Part shown: piece by piece, positions 49,816-58,740 of the stretch
Position numbering within the stretch: the stretch's first letter is position 1
How the letters are laid out: every line of letters begins with the position of its first letter
Source: Pseudomonas sp. CCC3.1
Lineage (GTDB): Bacteria > Pseudomonadota > Gammaproteobacteria > Pseudomonadales > Pseudomonadaceae
NCBI RefSeq assembly: GCF_034347405.1
Contig: NZ_CP133778.1
Coordinates: forward strand, 2,232,001-2,296,000
Direction: 5' to 3'
DNA length: 64,000 bases
Notes under the pieces: model-generated
The model's input: only the letters and a program-made list of their open reading frames with translations
Told to the model about the DNA's origin: nothing
The model's database searches: none
Position numbers and translations under genes: made by a program

Positions 49816-50118
49816 TTACTTGATCGGGTCGTGGACCGTGACCAGGCGGCTGCCGTCGGTGAAAATCGCTTCAACCTGAACGTTGGGAATGAGGTCGCTG
49901 ACGCCTTCCATGACATCGTCCTTGGTCAGCACTTTGCTGGCCTCTGTCATCACATCTTCAACCGTCTTTCCGTCCCGTGCGCCTTCCAGGGCCGTCACGG
50001 TGATAATTGAAACGGCCTCCGGGTAGTTCAACTTCAAGCCACGAGCCTTGCGGCGCAATGCCACGTCCGACAAGGTGTAAACCATCAATTTGTCGATTTC
50101 TCTCGGGGTGAGCTGCAT
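49816..50118 (-). CDS. ureA: Urease subunit gamma UreA
   Basis: 100 residues, the family's normal length: MQLTPREIDKLMVYTLSDVA, LNYPEAVSIITVTALEGARD, and IPNVQVEAIFTDGSRLVTVH. It forms the trimeric urease together with UreB and UreC. It has the strongest RBS of the block (AGGAGGG). As the first gene of the operon, its upstream region 50119-50664 must hold the promoter. Confidence 0.97.
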   Translation of the reverse strand: MQLTPREIDKLMVYTLSDVALRRKARGLKLNYPEAVSIITVTALEGARDGKTVEDVMTEASKVLTKDDVMEGVSDLIPNVQVEAIFTDGSRLVTVHDPIK

Positions 50119-50664
50119 AAGCCCTCCTATCTACAGTGCGGTAAACATGAGTGTTTAGAGTGCCGGTCAGGGCTCAAGCCTGTGCGTGGCAACAGGATCG
50201 ATTACGCCCACGCGAAAGCGCTCGCAGGTTGATTGCCAGTTGATTTTTCGAGGGGGAAAGCAAGTCCGCTGGGTGCCTGGGGCGGGCAGCGGAGGCGGTG
50301 TTTGTGCGTTTCATAGGCTCAACCGTTCAAGTCCATTAAGACGGGCGCGATCAGAGCCTAGACCATAATTTTCAGCAGGTGAGACGACAGGACAGGTTGT
50401 TTAAGCGTCGGGTTGAGACGTGCGGGATTTCGGTGGCGGCTGTTTTTTTTATAAAAGCTTAATAAATACAGTTGGTTATATTTTTAATTGTGATGTGTTT
50501 AAAACGTTATAAGGCTATTCGTTAGCTTAAGCACCTTCGCCTTCTGTTTAAAAATCGTCATCTTTAGTGCGATATGTCATGTAAACAGCTCTTTTTTGCA
50601 GGAACGAGCGTGATCGTGATCGTTTGATCTTTAAATGCCAACCCTCACTGAAACAGTCAAAAGG
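50119..50664. promoter_or_regulatory. Urease operon upstream region
   Basis: 546 bp without a credible gene, between ureA and the end of the FUSC gene. It becomes strongly A/T-rich at about 50440-50520, unlike the rest of the window, which fits a promoter and perhaps a silencer-bound region. I cannot single out a sigma-54 or NtrC site. Confidence 0.4.
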
Positions 50665-51762
50665 TCATTTTTTGCCAGTGTCAGGCGTGTTTTTAAACAG
50701 ATGCTTGTGCGTGTGATAAAGGGCTGCATGCAGCTGATCATTGAGCTCGGTGAGTTGCCTGAGCATTTCCAGACTCAACCATACATAGGCATAAAAAGGC
50801 GTTTCGGCGTTTTTCCCATTGATGCATTGCAAGGCCAGCTCTTTAAGCTCGCGGGTGGTCTGGCGCAATTGGCCGCTGATTTCGTTGTTGCCAATCCCCA
50901 TGCACAGCTTGTTTTGCAGTGCCTCCAGGGCTTGTGGAATCAAGCGCCGGACATCGCGCAAGGCGGGCTCATTCTCTATCAGCTTATGGCTCGCCGCAGA
51001 CGACCAGTAGGCATCGACCATCAGTGAGAACGTCGCAACAAGATTGCGGTGCAGGGTTTGCAACGATTCGAACACGGCAGGCTTCAAGTTACTTTCGTTG
51101 CTGGCGGGGGTGATGTAGCTGCGCAACTTGATGACCGCATCCAGTTCATTTTTTAACTGATCCTCAAGGTTTGGCCGCTCCAGGGTCTGGGGTGAGAAGT
51201 AAGCCTCGTAGAGATGATTTAGCGTGTGCAGGCTTTGACTGAACTTGATGCGCAAGTCGGTATAGGCCCGTTGCGGGTAGATGCTCGTGTAAAGCATCGC
51301 CAGCAGTGACCCGGCCAGTACATAGGCACTGCGCAGAATGGCCGACGCCATGTCGTTGGGCGGCGAGCAACTGACCACGGCCAGGGTTGAACCGATCAGC
51401 AGGGCCATATACGGGTGCTTGCCGAGGGTCAGGTAACCGGCGACAAACATCATGATTGCGCACCACAGCAGCATGGTCGGGAATGAAAACGTCTCCAGAT
51501 ACAGCGCCACCAGACCAGAAAGCGCCCCCAGCACGGTACCGCCAGTACGTTGCAAGGCCCGCGCAAACACATTGCCCCAATACGGTTGCGGCCCCATCAC
51601 GATCAGCATGGTGATCAGGGCCCACGATGCATCGTCGAGCTTGAAGTAACGAATAACCACGAAGGTGATCAGAAAGGCCAGGCTGATGCGAGTGGCATGA
51701 ATCCAGCGGTAGTACCGACAGGCCAGTTGTTCCAGATTGGAAATCTTTTTGCCCAGGTGCAT
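50665..51762 (-). CDS. FUSC-family inner-membrane protein (aromatic acid exporter-like)
   Basis: 365 residues. The first about 160 residues hold about six hydrophobic segments with the FUSC signature ISLAFLITFVVIRYFKLDDA followed by SWALITMLIVMGPQPYWGNV and FARALQRTGGTVLGALSGLV. The rest is a soluble helical domain (LRIKFSQSLHTLNHLYEAYF). FUSC proteins include the AaeB aromatic exporter; this is about half AaeB length, so it may work as a single-module form. It is divergent from the LysR gene and close to HlyD and OMF genes, which suggests a linked export role by inference. Confidence 0.82.
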   Translation of the reverse strand: MHLGKKISNLEQLACRYYRWIHATRISLAFLITFVVIRYFKLDDASWALITMLIVMGPQPYWGNVFARALQRTGGTVLGALSGLVALYLETFSFPTMLLWCAIMMFVAGYLTLGKHPYMALLIGSTLAVVSCSPPNDMASAILRSAYVLAGSLLAMLYTSIYPQRAYTDLRIKFSQSLHTLNHLYEAYFSPQTLERPNLEDQLKNELDAVIKLRSYITPASNESNLKPAVFESLQTLHRNLVATFSLMVDAYWSSAASHKLIENEPALRDVRRLIPQALEALQNKLCMGIGNNEISGQLRQTTRELKELALQCINGKNAETPFYAYVWLSLEMLRQLTELNDQLHAALYHTHKHLFKNTPDTGKK

Positions 51763-51871
51763 AGAGACCCCAATCGCTGTAGTGGATTGGGCAGCCAGCG
51801 TAGTTCACGTCGGGACGGACCACCACATCAGGTGATGGGGTGTCATGGAGTGGGCATTTCAAGACGGCAGA

Positions 51872-51960
51872 AATAAAAAAGGCCATTACCTTCATGGGGA
51901 TCCGGTAACGGCCAAAAATCTCAACCAAAGAGAGCGTCAGGCATCTACCTGACGGGGGCA
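51872..51960 (-). ncRNA. Candidate small RNA with Rho-independent terminator
   Basis: On the minus strand the region reads a hairpin (CGTCAGG-tagatg-CCTGACG, 51935-51954), then a single-stranded U-rich stretch (CTCTTTGGTTGAGATTTTT), then a strong terminator stem GGCCGTTACC...GGTAATGGCC (51881-51913) and TTTTTTATTT. That is the layout of an Hfq-type sRNA of about 85 nt. No ORF occupies it. It could instead be a transcript leader attenuator for the FUSC gene that begins at 51762. Promoter elements were not identified. Confidence 0.45.
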
Positions 51961-52101
51961 ATTTACCCGCATGACGTTTAGTTAGCTAGCTAAGCACGTG
52001 CGATACAGTTTTACCTGATGCGCAACAATGGTGCGCGTGTGCAAAGCCGGTGCGTCAGTCGCGTCTAGCCACGTGTGGCGTTAAACGCTAACCTTTTGCC
52101 C

Positions 52102-53010
52102 ATGCAAATACCTGACTTGAATCTGCTGGTTGCCTTGAACATCTTGCTCGAAGAAGGCTCTGTGGTGGGCGCTGCCCGACGCATGAACTTGAGCGCTCCG
52201 GCCATGAGCCGCACCTTGACCCGCATCCGCGAAGTGCTGAATGACCCGATCCTCGTACGTTCAGGGCGCGGGCTGGTGCCAACCCCCAGGGCTCTGGAGT
52301 TGCGCGAGCAGGTGCGGGGCGTGGTGGAGCTGGCGCACGGGGTGTTCACGCAAAGCCAGGACAGTGATTTGCGTTCGCTGGATCGCACGTTCAGCATTCG
52401 CGCTAATGATGTGTTCTTCGGCGTGTATGGCGGGGCTTTACGCCAGCAGATGGCCCTGGACATGCCCAAGGCATCGCTGCGGGTCGTGCCCGAAGGCTAT
52501 ACCGATGATTCGGCGCTGAGTGAGGGCCGGATTGATCTGGCCATTGGCGCGACCAGGCCTTCGGGGGCCGACATTAAACTGCAAAAGTTGTTTACCTGTC
52601 CTTTTGTGGGGCTGGCACGTGAAGGCCATCCGATTTTTGATCAGCCCATCACCGCGCAACGCTTTGTGAGTTATGACCATATCAGTGTGTCGCGACGAGG
52701 CCGTGCTCGTGGGCCGATTGATACGCAGCTGGCTGAAATTGGCCTTGAACGTCGGGTCTCGTTCACAACCCCTACCTTCTATTCCGCCATCTTTGCTTTG
52801 GCCAGCGCTGATTTGATCTTGCCGCTGATGCCGCAGTTATTGCTCAAAACGCTGGAGCCCATGGGCCTCAAGCTGCGCGCATTCGAGTTGCCGATCACGT
52901 TGCAGCCGGTTGAAATTACCCAGGCCTGGCACCCGCGTCTGGACAATGACCATGCGCACCGCTGGTTGCGCCGCACCCTCAAGACCTTCTGCGATAACAC
53001 CGTCGCCTGA
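52102..53010 (+). CDS. LysR-family transcriptional regulator
   Basis: 302 residues from ATG 52102; the earlier in-frame GTG at 52075 has no RBS. N-terminal helix-turn-helix MQIPDLNLLVALNILLEEGS, then VVGAARRMNLSAPAMSRTLT, is standard LysR. The periplasmic-binding-like effector domain follows. It lies upstream of the MFS-HlyD-OMF efflux genes on the same strand and divergent from the FUSC gene, so it likely controls one or both. Inducer unknown. Confidence 0.88.
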   Translation: MQIPDLNLLVALNILLEEGSVVGAARRMNLSAPAMSRTLTRIREVLNDPILVRSGRGLVPTPRALELREQVRGVVELAHGVFTQSQDSDLRSLDRTFSIRANDVFFGVYGGALRQQMALDMPKASLRVVPEGYTDDSALSEGRIDLAIGATRPSGADIKLQKLFTCPFVGLAREGHPIFDQPITAQRFVSYDHISVSRRGRARGPIDTQLAEIGLERRVSFTTPTFYSAIFALASADLILPLMPQLLLKTLEPMGLKLRAFELPITLQPVEITQAWHPRLDNDHAHRWLRRTLKTFCDNTVA

Positions 53011-53165
53011 TTATGGATTGCGTTTGACGCACTTCACAGTTAGCTATTTATCAATTTTTATAGCATTGCCGCGTGGTTAAACTTTTTGTCATCTAGTTAG
53101 AAGACGGAGTTGGCCATGTATTGGCGTTTTAAGTGTGTGCGTAATTGGGTGACGGGAGCCAGGGT

Positions 53166-54713
53166 GTGACGTCGCTGGCCGCAGGCTCGGTGAGCATTGT
53201 GATGCCAGTCGCGGCGCCAGCTGTCAGCGCGGCATTTGGCGTGCGGATTTTTACCGGGCTGGTCGGGGTGTTGCTGGCGGTGCTGGTGTCAGGCTTTAAC
53301 GAAAACGTGACCAAAGTGGCGATGCCCGATATTCGCGGCGCGATGGGCATCGGCTATGACGAAAGTACGTGGCTGCTGGCGGTGTATTCCGCTACATCCA
53401 TCAGTGCCATGGCGTTTGCGCCGTGGTGCGCAGCGACGTTCTCGCTGCGTCGTTTTACGCTGTGTGCCATTGGCGCATTCGTGCTGCTGGGCATCCTGTG
53501 TCCTTTCGCTCCCAACGTGTCTGTGTTGATGCTGCTGCGAACCCTGCAAGGGTTTGCCGGGGGCGCGTTGCCGCCGATGCTGATGTCGGTCGCGCTGCGC
53601 TTTTTGCCGCCGAACATCCGTTTGTATGGACTGGGCAGCTACGCGCTCACCGCAACCTTTGGCCCCAGCTTTGGCACGCCGTTGTCGGCGTGGTGGGTGG
53701 AATATGCCGGTTGGCAATGGGCGTTCTGGCAGGTCATCCCGCTGAGCTTGCTGGCCATGGCCTGCGTGGCCTGGGGCTTGCCGCAAGACCCTCTGCGTCT
53801 GGAGCGTTTCAAGCAGTTCGACTGGCGCGGGCTGTTGCTCGGCTTGCCCGGTTTGGTGATGCTGGTGCTGGGCCTTGAACTGGGTCAGCGGCTGAACTGG
53901 TTCGAGTCCGAAATGATCCGGATCTTTATCGTCGGCGGGCTGGCCTTGCTGGTGCTGTTTTTTATCAATGAATGGTCGCAGCCGTTGCCGTTCTTCAAGT
54001 TGCAGTTACTGAAAATCCGCAACCTTTCCCACGCCTTGCTGACCTTGGCCGGGGTGCTGTTTGTGCTGTTGGCGGTGATCAAGATCCCATCCAGCTACCT
54101 GGCCGAGATCCAGGGTTATCGCCCGCTGGAGACCGCCCCGGTGATGTTGATGGTGGCGGTGCCGCAATTGATTGCGCTGCCGTTGGTGGTCGCCCTGTGC
54201 AACCTGCGTTGGGTCGATTGCCGCTGTGTGTTGGCCATTGGCTTGGGGCTGCTGGCGCTGGCCTGTGTGATCGGTTCGCAGGTGACATCGGTGTGGAGCC
54301 GCGAGAACTTTTACGGCTTGCAGGCGATTCAAATCATCGCCCAGCCGATGGCGGTGATCCCGCTGCTGATGTTAGCCACGGGCAGTTTGAACCCGGCCGA
54401 TGGGCCGTTTGCCTCGGCGTGGTTCAACACCGTTAAAGGCTTTTCAGCGGTGGCGGCGGGCAGCGTGTTGCAAGTGTTGACGGTCACTCGCGAGCACTTT
54501 CACTCCATGACGCTGGTGGATCGCATCGGTAACTCGCCGCTGGTCACAGCCAGCGTTGACTTGGCGCACCGGGTACACCAGCAGGCAATGGTGCTGACCT
54601 CGTCAGACTTGTACCTGTGCATGGCCGGCCTGGCGCTTTTATTGATCGTAATGATTCCTTTTGGCCCGACGCGGATTTATCCGCCGGGAACACCTGTTGG
54701 AGCAGTGAAATGA
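53166..54713 (+). CDS. MFS efflux transporter, DHA2 (EmrB/QacA) family
   Basis: 515 residues from GTG 53166 (GGGAG seven bases upstream), preferred to the upstream TTG. It has about fourteen hydrophobic segments and motifs MPDIRGAMGIGYDESTWLLA and LRTLQGFAGGALPPMLMSVA that match the DHA2 drug:H+ antiporters. It exports amphipathic compounds using the proton gradient. Its stop overlaps the HlyD start (ATGA) and the OMF gene follows, so this is a tripartite EmrAB-TolC-like system. Confidence 0.9.
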   Translation: MTSLAAGSVSIVMPVAAPAVSAAFGVRIFTGLVGVLLAVLVSGFNENVTKVAMPDIRGAMGIGYDESTWLLAVYSATSISAMAFAPWCAATFSLRRFTLCAIGAFVLLGILCPFAPNVSVLMLLRTLQGFAGGALPPMLMSVALRFLPPNIRLYGLGSYALTATFGPSFGTPLSAWWVEYAGWQWAFWQVIPLSLLAMACVAWGLPQDPLRLERFKQFDWRGLLLGLPGLVMLVLGLELGQRLNWFESEMIRIFIVGGLALLVLFFINEWSQPLPFFKLQLLKIRNLSHALLTLAGVLFVLLAVIKIPSSYLAEIQGYRPLETAPVMLMVAVPQLIALPLVVALCNLRWVDCRCVLAIGLGLLALACVIGSQVTSVWSRENFYGLQAIQIIAQPMAVIPLLMLATGSLNPADGPFASAWFNTVKGFSAVAAGSVLQVLTVTREHFHSMTLVDRIGNSPLVTASVDLAHRVHQQAMVLTSSDLYLCMAGLALLLIVMIPFGPTRIYPPGTPVGAVK

Positions 54714-55774
54714 GTACAGCTAACGGGCGCAAGCCTTTATTGATGGCGGGTTCGGGCGTGTTGGCACTGGCGGTGCTGTATGGGCTTTGGCACCTGGTCT
54801 TCACCAGCAGTGCACAACAAAGCACCAATGATGCTTTTGTGAGTGCCGATTTCACCTTGATCGCACCGAAAGTTGCGGGCTTTATCGACGAGGTGCTGGT
54901 GCAAGACAACCAGCCGGTCAAGGCCGGGCAGTTGCTGGCGCGGATTGACCCGCAAGATTACCAGGCCAGCGTGCAAGCAGCGCAGGCCAGTGTGGCCACG
55001 GCGCAAGCGCAACTGGTGAATGCACAGGCGATGCTTGAACGTCAGCGCTCGTTGATTGAACAGGCCAAAGCCACGGTCGATGCCGACTTGGCGCAAGTGG
55101 AGTTTGCCGAGCACGAGTTGCAGCGTTACGAGCATTTGGCCGGGCAGGGCGCAGGCACGCTGCAAAATTCGCAGCAGGCCAAGAACCGCTCGCAGACTGC
55201 ACGTGCGCAATTGGCGCAGCACAAAGCCGCACTCGAAGCCGCTCGCCAGCAAACCCGCGTACTGGCTGCCGAAAGCACGGCAGCCCAGGCCAGTGTGCAA
55301 CATGCCCAAGCCTTGCAGGCCCGGGCCGAGCTGGACTTGTCGTACACCCGACTGGTGGCGCCGTTTGACGGCGTAGTCGGTCGACGTAGCTTGCGCCAAG
55401 GGGCTTACGTCAAGCCGGGTGACACGTTGCTGGCCGTGGTGCCGCTGGCCAAGGCATACGTGGTGGCCAACTTTCTTGAGCATCAACTGACGCACATGAG
55501 TCCGGGGCAGCAGGTCACGGTGACTGTCGATACCTTCCCCGGCGAACGCCTGCACGGCACCGTTGACAGCATTGCGCCCGCCACGGGGGTGACGTTTTCG
55601 GCCATCGCGCCGGACAACGCGACGGGTAACTTCACCAAGGTGGTGCAGCGCATCCCGGTCAAGATCACCCTGGACGCCAACCAGCCGTTGACCCGGCAAT
55701 TGCGCCTGGGCATGTCGGTGGATGCGTCTGTCGATACCACAGACACCTCTGGGCAACAGGTCAGCGCACGATGA
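54710..55774 (+). CDS. HlyD-family periplasmic adaptor (EmrA-like)
   Basis: 354 residues from ATG 54710. One N-terminal membrane anchor (PLLMAGSGVLALAVLYGLWH) is followed by the biotinyl-lipoyl half motif STNDAFVSADFTLIAPKVAG. A long coiled-coil rich in Ala/Gln (residues about 90-220) and the second lipoyl half LDLSYTRLVAPFDGVVGRRS-like segment (ELDLSYTRLVAPFDGVVGRR) follow. It bridges the MFS pump and the outer-membrane channel. Both ends overlap neighbours by four bases, showing tight translational coupling. Confidence 0.92.
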   Translation: MSTANGRKPLLMAGSGVLALAVLYGLWHLVFTSSAQQSTNDAFVSADFTLIAPKVAGFIDEVLVQDNQPVKAGQLLARIDPQDYQASVQAAQASVATAQAQLVNAQAMLERQRSLIEQAKATVDADLAQVEFAEHELQRYEHLAGQGAGTLQNSQQAKNRSQTARAQLAQHKAALEAARQQTRVLAAESTAAQASVQHAQALQARAELDLSYTRLVAPFDGVVGRRSLRQGAYVKPGDTLLAVVPLAKAYVVANFLEHQLTHMSPGQQVTVTVDTFPGERLHGTVDSIAPATGVTFSAIAPDNATGNFTKVVQRIPVKITLDANQPLTRQLRLGMSVDASVDTTDTSGQQVSAR

Positions 55775-57201
55775 ACAGCACATTTATGGCCCGCGCGGTG
55801 GCCTGTTTCAGCGTTTTGAGCCTGAGCGGTTGTGTGATGGGCCCGGATTTTCAGGTCCCTGATAACCCATTGGCCAGTCGTTGGGCGCCGACGCCAAGCG
55901 AAGCCGGGCACAGTGCAACCAACGAGTCAGCGGTCGACGTGCGTTGGTGGGACAGTTTTGCCGATGCGCAGTTGTCAGCCTTGGTGCGTGAAGCCCAGAC
56001 CCGCAATTTTGATCTGCAACTGGCAGCCAGTCGACTGGAACAAAGCCGCGCCATGCGGCGTCAGGTGGCGGCTGAGGAGCTGCCAGCGGTCGATGGAGCG
56101 GCGGGTTACAGCCGCAGCCGCAACAGCCAGCGTGGCTTGAGTGACCCGTCGGGCAACAGCGGCAAGCAGGCATATAACCTGTGGAGCGGGGGGCTCGGTT
56201 TCAGTTGGGAAGCAGACCTGTGGGGCCGGGTCAAACGTTCCGTAGAAGTGGCCGATGCTTCCGTGCAAATGGCCGAAGAAGATCGTCACGCGGTGCAACT
56301 GCTGGTGATTGTGCAGACCGCCCAGGACTACATCGAACTGCGCAGCACTCAGCAGGGTTTGGCAGTGGTCGAGCAGAACCTGCACATCGCCCGGCGCAGC
56401 CTGGAGCTGACTCGATTACAGCTCAAAGAAGGTGTGGCCACCGACCTGGAGGTCTCCGAAGCGGCGGCTCAGGTTGCAGAAATTCAAGCGCGGCTGGCGC
56501 CTTTGCAACAGCACAGCGCGCAATTGATCAATGCCCTCAGCTTGTTAGTGGCCCGCGAACCCAGGGCCTTGCAGCAACTATTGAGCGCCCCCGCGGCTGT
56601 CCCGGCGTATACCGCGATCGTACCGATTGGCTTGCCTAGCGAGCTGGCACAACGACGCCCGGACATTCGTCTGGCGCAAGCCCGGTTGCATGCGGCAACG
56701 GCGTCGATGGGTATGGCCGAAGCAGACTTTTATCCACGCATTACCTTGTCTGGCAACCTGGGTTTCCAGGCGCTGCAACTGTCGGACCTGGGCAGTTGGG
56801 GCTCGCGCAGTTTTGCCTTTGGGCCGGGCGTGAGCGTGCCACTGTTCGAAGGGGGGCGTTTGCAAGGGGCGTTGCAATTGCAGGAAGGCCGTCAACAGGA
56901 GGCCGGGATTGGCTACCAGAAAACTGTTTTGCGCGCCTGGCATGAAGTGGATGACTCGCTGGTGGCGTACCAGGCCAGTCAGCGCCGCCGTGACAGTCTG
57001 CAACAGGCGGTGGAGCACAACCAGCGAGCGCTGAACAGCGTTCATCAGCAATACGCGCAGGGGACCGTCGACTTCCTCAACGTACTGACCGTGCAAAACG
57101 CGCTGCTGGCCAACCAGGCGGCGCTGGTCGACAGCACGGCGCAAGTGTCGTTGTCGCTGGTCGGGTTGTATGGCGCGTTGGGGGGTGGCTGGCAGGGCTG
57201 A
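55771..57201 (+). CDS. Outer-membrane efflux lipoprotein (OprM/NodT family)
   Basis: 476 residues. A lipoprotein signal ends in LSGCVMGPDFQVP, with Cys17-region lipidation. Two repeated OEP halves follow, shown by LQLAASRLEQSRAMRRQVAA and LAQRRPDIRLAQARLHAATA. SLSLLVAREPRALQQLLSA and VTVQNALLANQAALVDS segments are typical. It is the outer-membrane exit duct for the MFS/HlyD pair upstream. Stop-start overlap with the adaptor gene supports an operon. Confidence 0.92.
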   Translation: MNSTFMARAVACFSVLSLSGCVMGPDFQVPDNPLASRWAPTPSEAGHSATNESAVDVRWWDSFADAQLSALVREAQTRNFDLQLAASRLEQSRAMRRQVAAEELPAVDGAAGYSRSRNSQRGLSDPSGNSGKQAYNLWSGGLGFSWEADLWGRVKRSVEVADASVQMAEEDRHAVQLLVIVQTAQDYIELRSTQQGLAVVEQNLHIARRSLELTRLQLKEGVATDLEVSEAAAQVAEIQARLAPLQQHSAQLINALSLLVAREPRALQQLLSAPAAVPAYTAIVPIGLPSELAQRRPDIRLAQARLHAATASMGMAEADFYPRITLSGNLGFQALQLSDLGSWGSRSFAFGPGVSVPLFEGGRLQGALQLQEGRQQEAGIGYQKTVLRAWHEVDDSLVAYQASQRRRDSLQQAVEHNQRALNSVHQQYAQGTVDFLNVLTVQNALLANQAALVDSTAQVSLSLVGLYGALGGGWQG

Positions 57202-57204
57202 CAC

Positions 57205-57243
57205 GTCGAGACCCTCTCGCGAGCCAGCCAGCCCCCACAGGTG
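57205..57243. repeat. Degenerate REP between convergent genes
   Basis: CTCTCGCGAGCCAGCCAGCCCCCACAGG resembles the CTGTGGGAGC-type REP. It separates the efflux operon from the convergent amino-acid permease gene and may serve as terminator. Confidence 0.4.
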
Positions 57244-57250
57244 GGCGGTG

Positions 57251-57934
57251 TTATCGATGCTGTGCCTTGGGCTTGACCAGCCGATTGGCGATCAGGTCCA
57301 GGCTGCTGCAAAACACGAAATACACCACCGCCACAAACAGGAATATCTCGGTCGGGTGCACCATCACCCGATTGCTGACCTGGGTCGCGACAAACGACAA
57401 CTCACCCACGCCGATCACGTAAGCCAGCGAGGTGTCCTTGATCAGTGAAATCCACTGATTAAGGAACGATGGCAGCATGATCGGCAACGCCTGCGGCAAA
57501 ATGATCAGGCGCAGCACTTGCCCTGCACTCAGCCCCAACGCCTTGCCCGCCGCCCATTGCCCGGCGGGCAAACTGCTGATGCCGGCATACACCGAATGCG
57601 CCAGATACGCGCCGCCAATCAATGACAACGCACAGACCACGGTGGCCAGCGCGGGGACATCGACCTTGAACACAATCGGCAGCAGGAAGTAACTCCAGAA
57701 AATCAGCATCACCACCGGAATCGCCCGCAAAAAGCCCAGCACGCCGAGCAACAGCCAGCGCACCCTGGAGCGAATCATCACCAGTGCAATGCCCAGCACC
57801 AGGCCCAAAATGGCCGAGATCACCCCGGACAACAGGCTCAACACCAGCGTCAGCGCGGCGCCGCCCAACGGTCCATCGGGGTAGGCGCCGATCAAGAAAT
57901 ACGACAGGTTGTCGCTAATGACTGAAAAATCCAT
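57251..57934 (-). CDS. Polar amino-acid ABC transporter permease
   Basis: 227 residues with about five hydrophobic segments and the HisM/GlnP-type EAA loop (QWAAGKALGLSAGQVLRLII LPQAL region; the conserved EAA-like turn is SLPAGQWAAGKALGLS). It is the second of two permease genes. The first is 3 bp upstream. Together with the binding protein at 58741-59547 it forms an importer for a polar amino acid. No ATPase gene is adjacent. Confidence 0.9.
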   Translation of the reverse strand: MDFSVISDNLSYFLIGAYPDGPLGGAALTLVLSLLSGVISAILGLVLGIALVMIRSRVRWLLLGVLGFLRAIPVVMLIFWSYFLLPIVFKVDVPALATVVCALSLIGGAYLAHSVYAGISSLPAGQWAAGKALGLSAGQVLRLIILPQALPIMLPSFLNQWISLIKDTSLAYVIGVGELSFVATQVSNRVMVHPTEIFLFVAVVYFVFCSSLDLIANRLVKPKAQHR

Positions 57935-57937
57935 GAC

Positions 57938-58666
57938 TTACACAACCCCCTGGCGATACCACTTGCTGCGCGCAATCAATTGGCCGATCACTTCAATCAG
58001 CGCAATGCTTGCCACGTACAGCAGGGTCGCGAAACCAAAGGCCTGGAAGGTCTTGAAGGTTTCAGTTTCGACCTGACGCGAGGCGTAAGACAGTTCAGCC
58101 AAACCGATAGCCATGGTCAGCGACGAGTTTTTCAGGGCATTCATGTATTGCCCAAGCAATGGCCCCAGCGCTGTGCGCAGTGCCTGCGGGAATACGATGT
58201 AACGCCACACCTGCGCGGGTTTAAAGCCCAGCGCCAACCCGGCTGCCCGCTGTTCGATACGTACCGAACTCACGCCTGCGCGGAACTCTTCGCAGATAAA
58301 CGCGGCGGTGTAGAGCATCAAGCCCCAGAAACCGGCGAGAAACTCAAAGGACGGCCATTCAATCTCGAACAGGACCACGTTCAGGCTGCGTGGCTGGTTG
58401 AGCCACATCACCAGCGCTTCGGGCAGCATGGCGGTGACCCCGAAGTACCAGAAAAACAGCTGCACCAGCAGCGGTGTATTGCGAAACAGCGCCAGGTAAG
58501 CCCGTGCGGGCCACGACCAGAGGCGTGAGGGCGAGATCCGTGCCAGGCACAGCACAAAGCCCAGCCCGGTGGCCACCAGGCAGGTTAAAAGCGAGAGGAT
58601 AAGGGTTAATACAAAACCATCGAACAGCCAATGCAGGTATTGCGGGGCAAGCAGTTCACCGAACAT
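57938..58666 (-). CDS. Polar amino-acid ABC transporter permease
   Basis: 242 residues from ATG 58666 (GGATGG upstream), rather than the TTG at 58693. The EAA loop lies in SVRIEQRAAGLALGFKPAQV followed by WRYIVFPQALRTALGPLLG. About five hydrophobic helices are seen, and FRNTPLLVQLFFWYFG is typical of this permease family. It pairs with the second permease 3 bp downstream. Substrate is probably glutamate/aspartate/glutamine-like, but cannot be assigned from sequence. Confidence 0.9.
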   Translation of the reverse strand: MFGELLAPQYLHWLFDGFVLTLILSLLTCLVATGLGFVLCLARISPSRLWSWPARAYLALFRNTPLLVQLFFWYFGVTAMLPEALVMWLNQPRSLNVVLFEIEWPSFEFLAGFWGLMLYTAAFICEEFRAGVSSVRIEQRAAGLALGFKPAQVWRYIVFPQALRTALGPLLGQYMNALKNSSLTMAIGLAELSYASRQVETETFKTFQAFGFATLLYVASIALIEVIGQLIARSKWYRQGVV

Positions 58667-58740
58667 AAACAGCGTCCATCCAGAAACAAACAAACCCGTC
58701 CGGTTGACCGTGACGGGTTATAGGGTCTTGCTACACCGAT

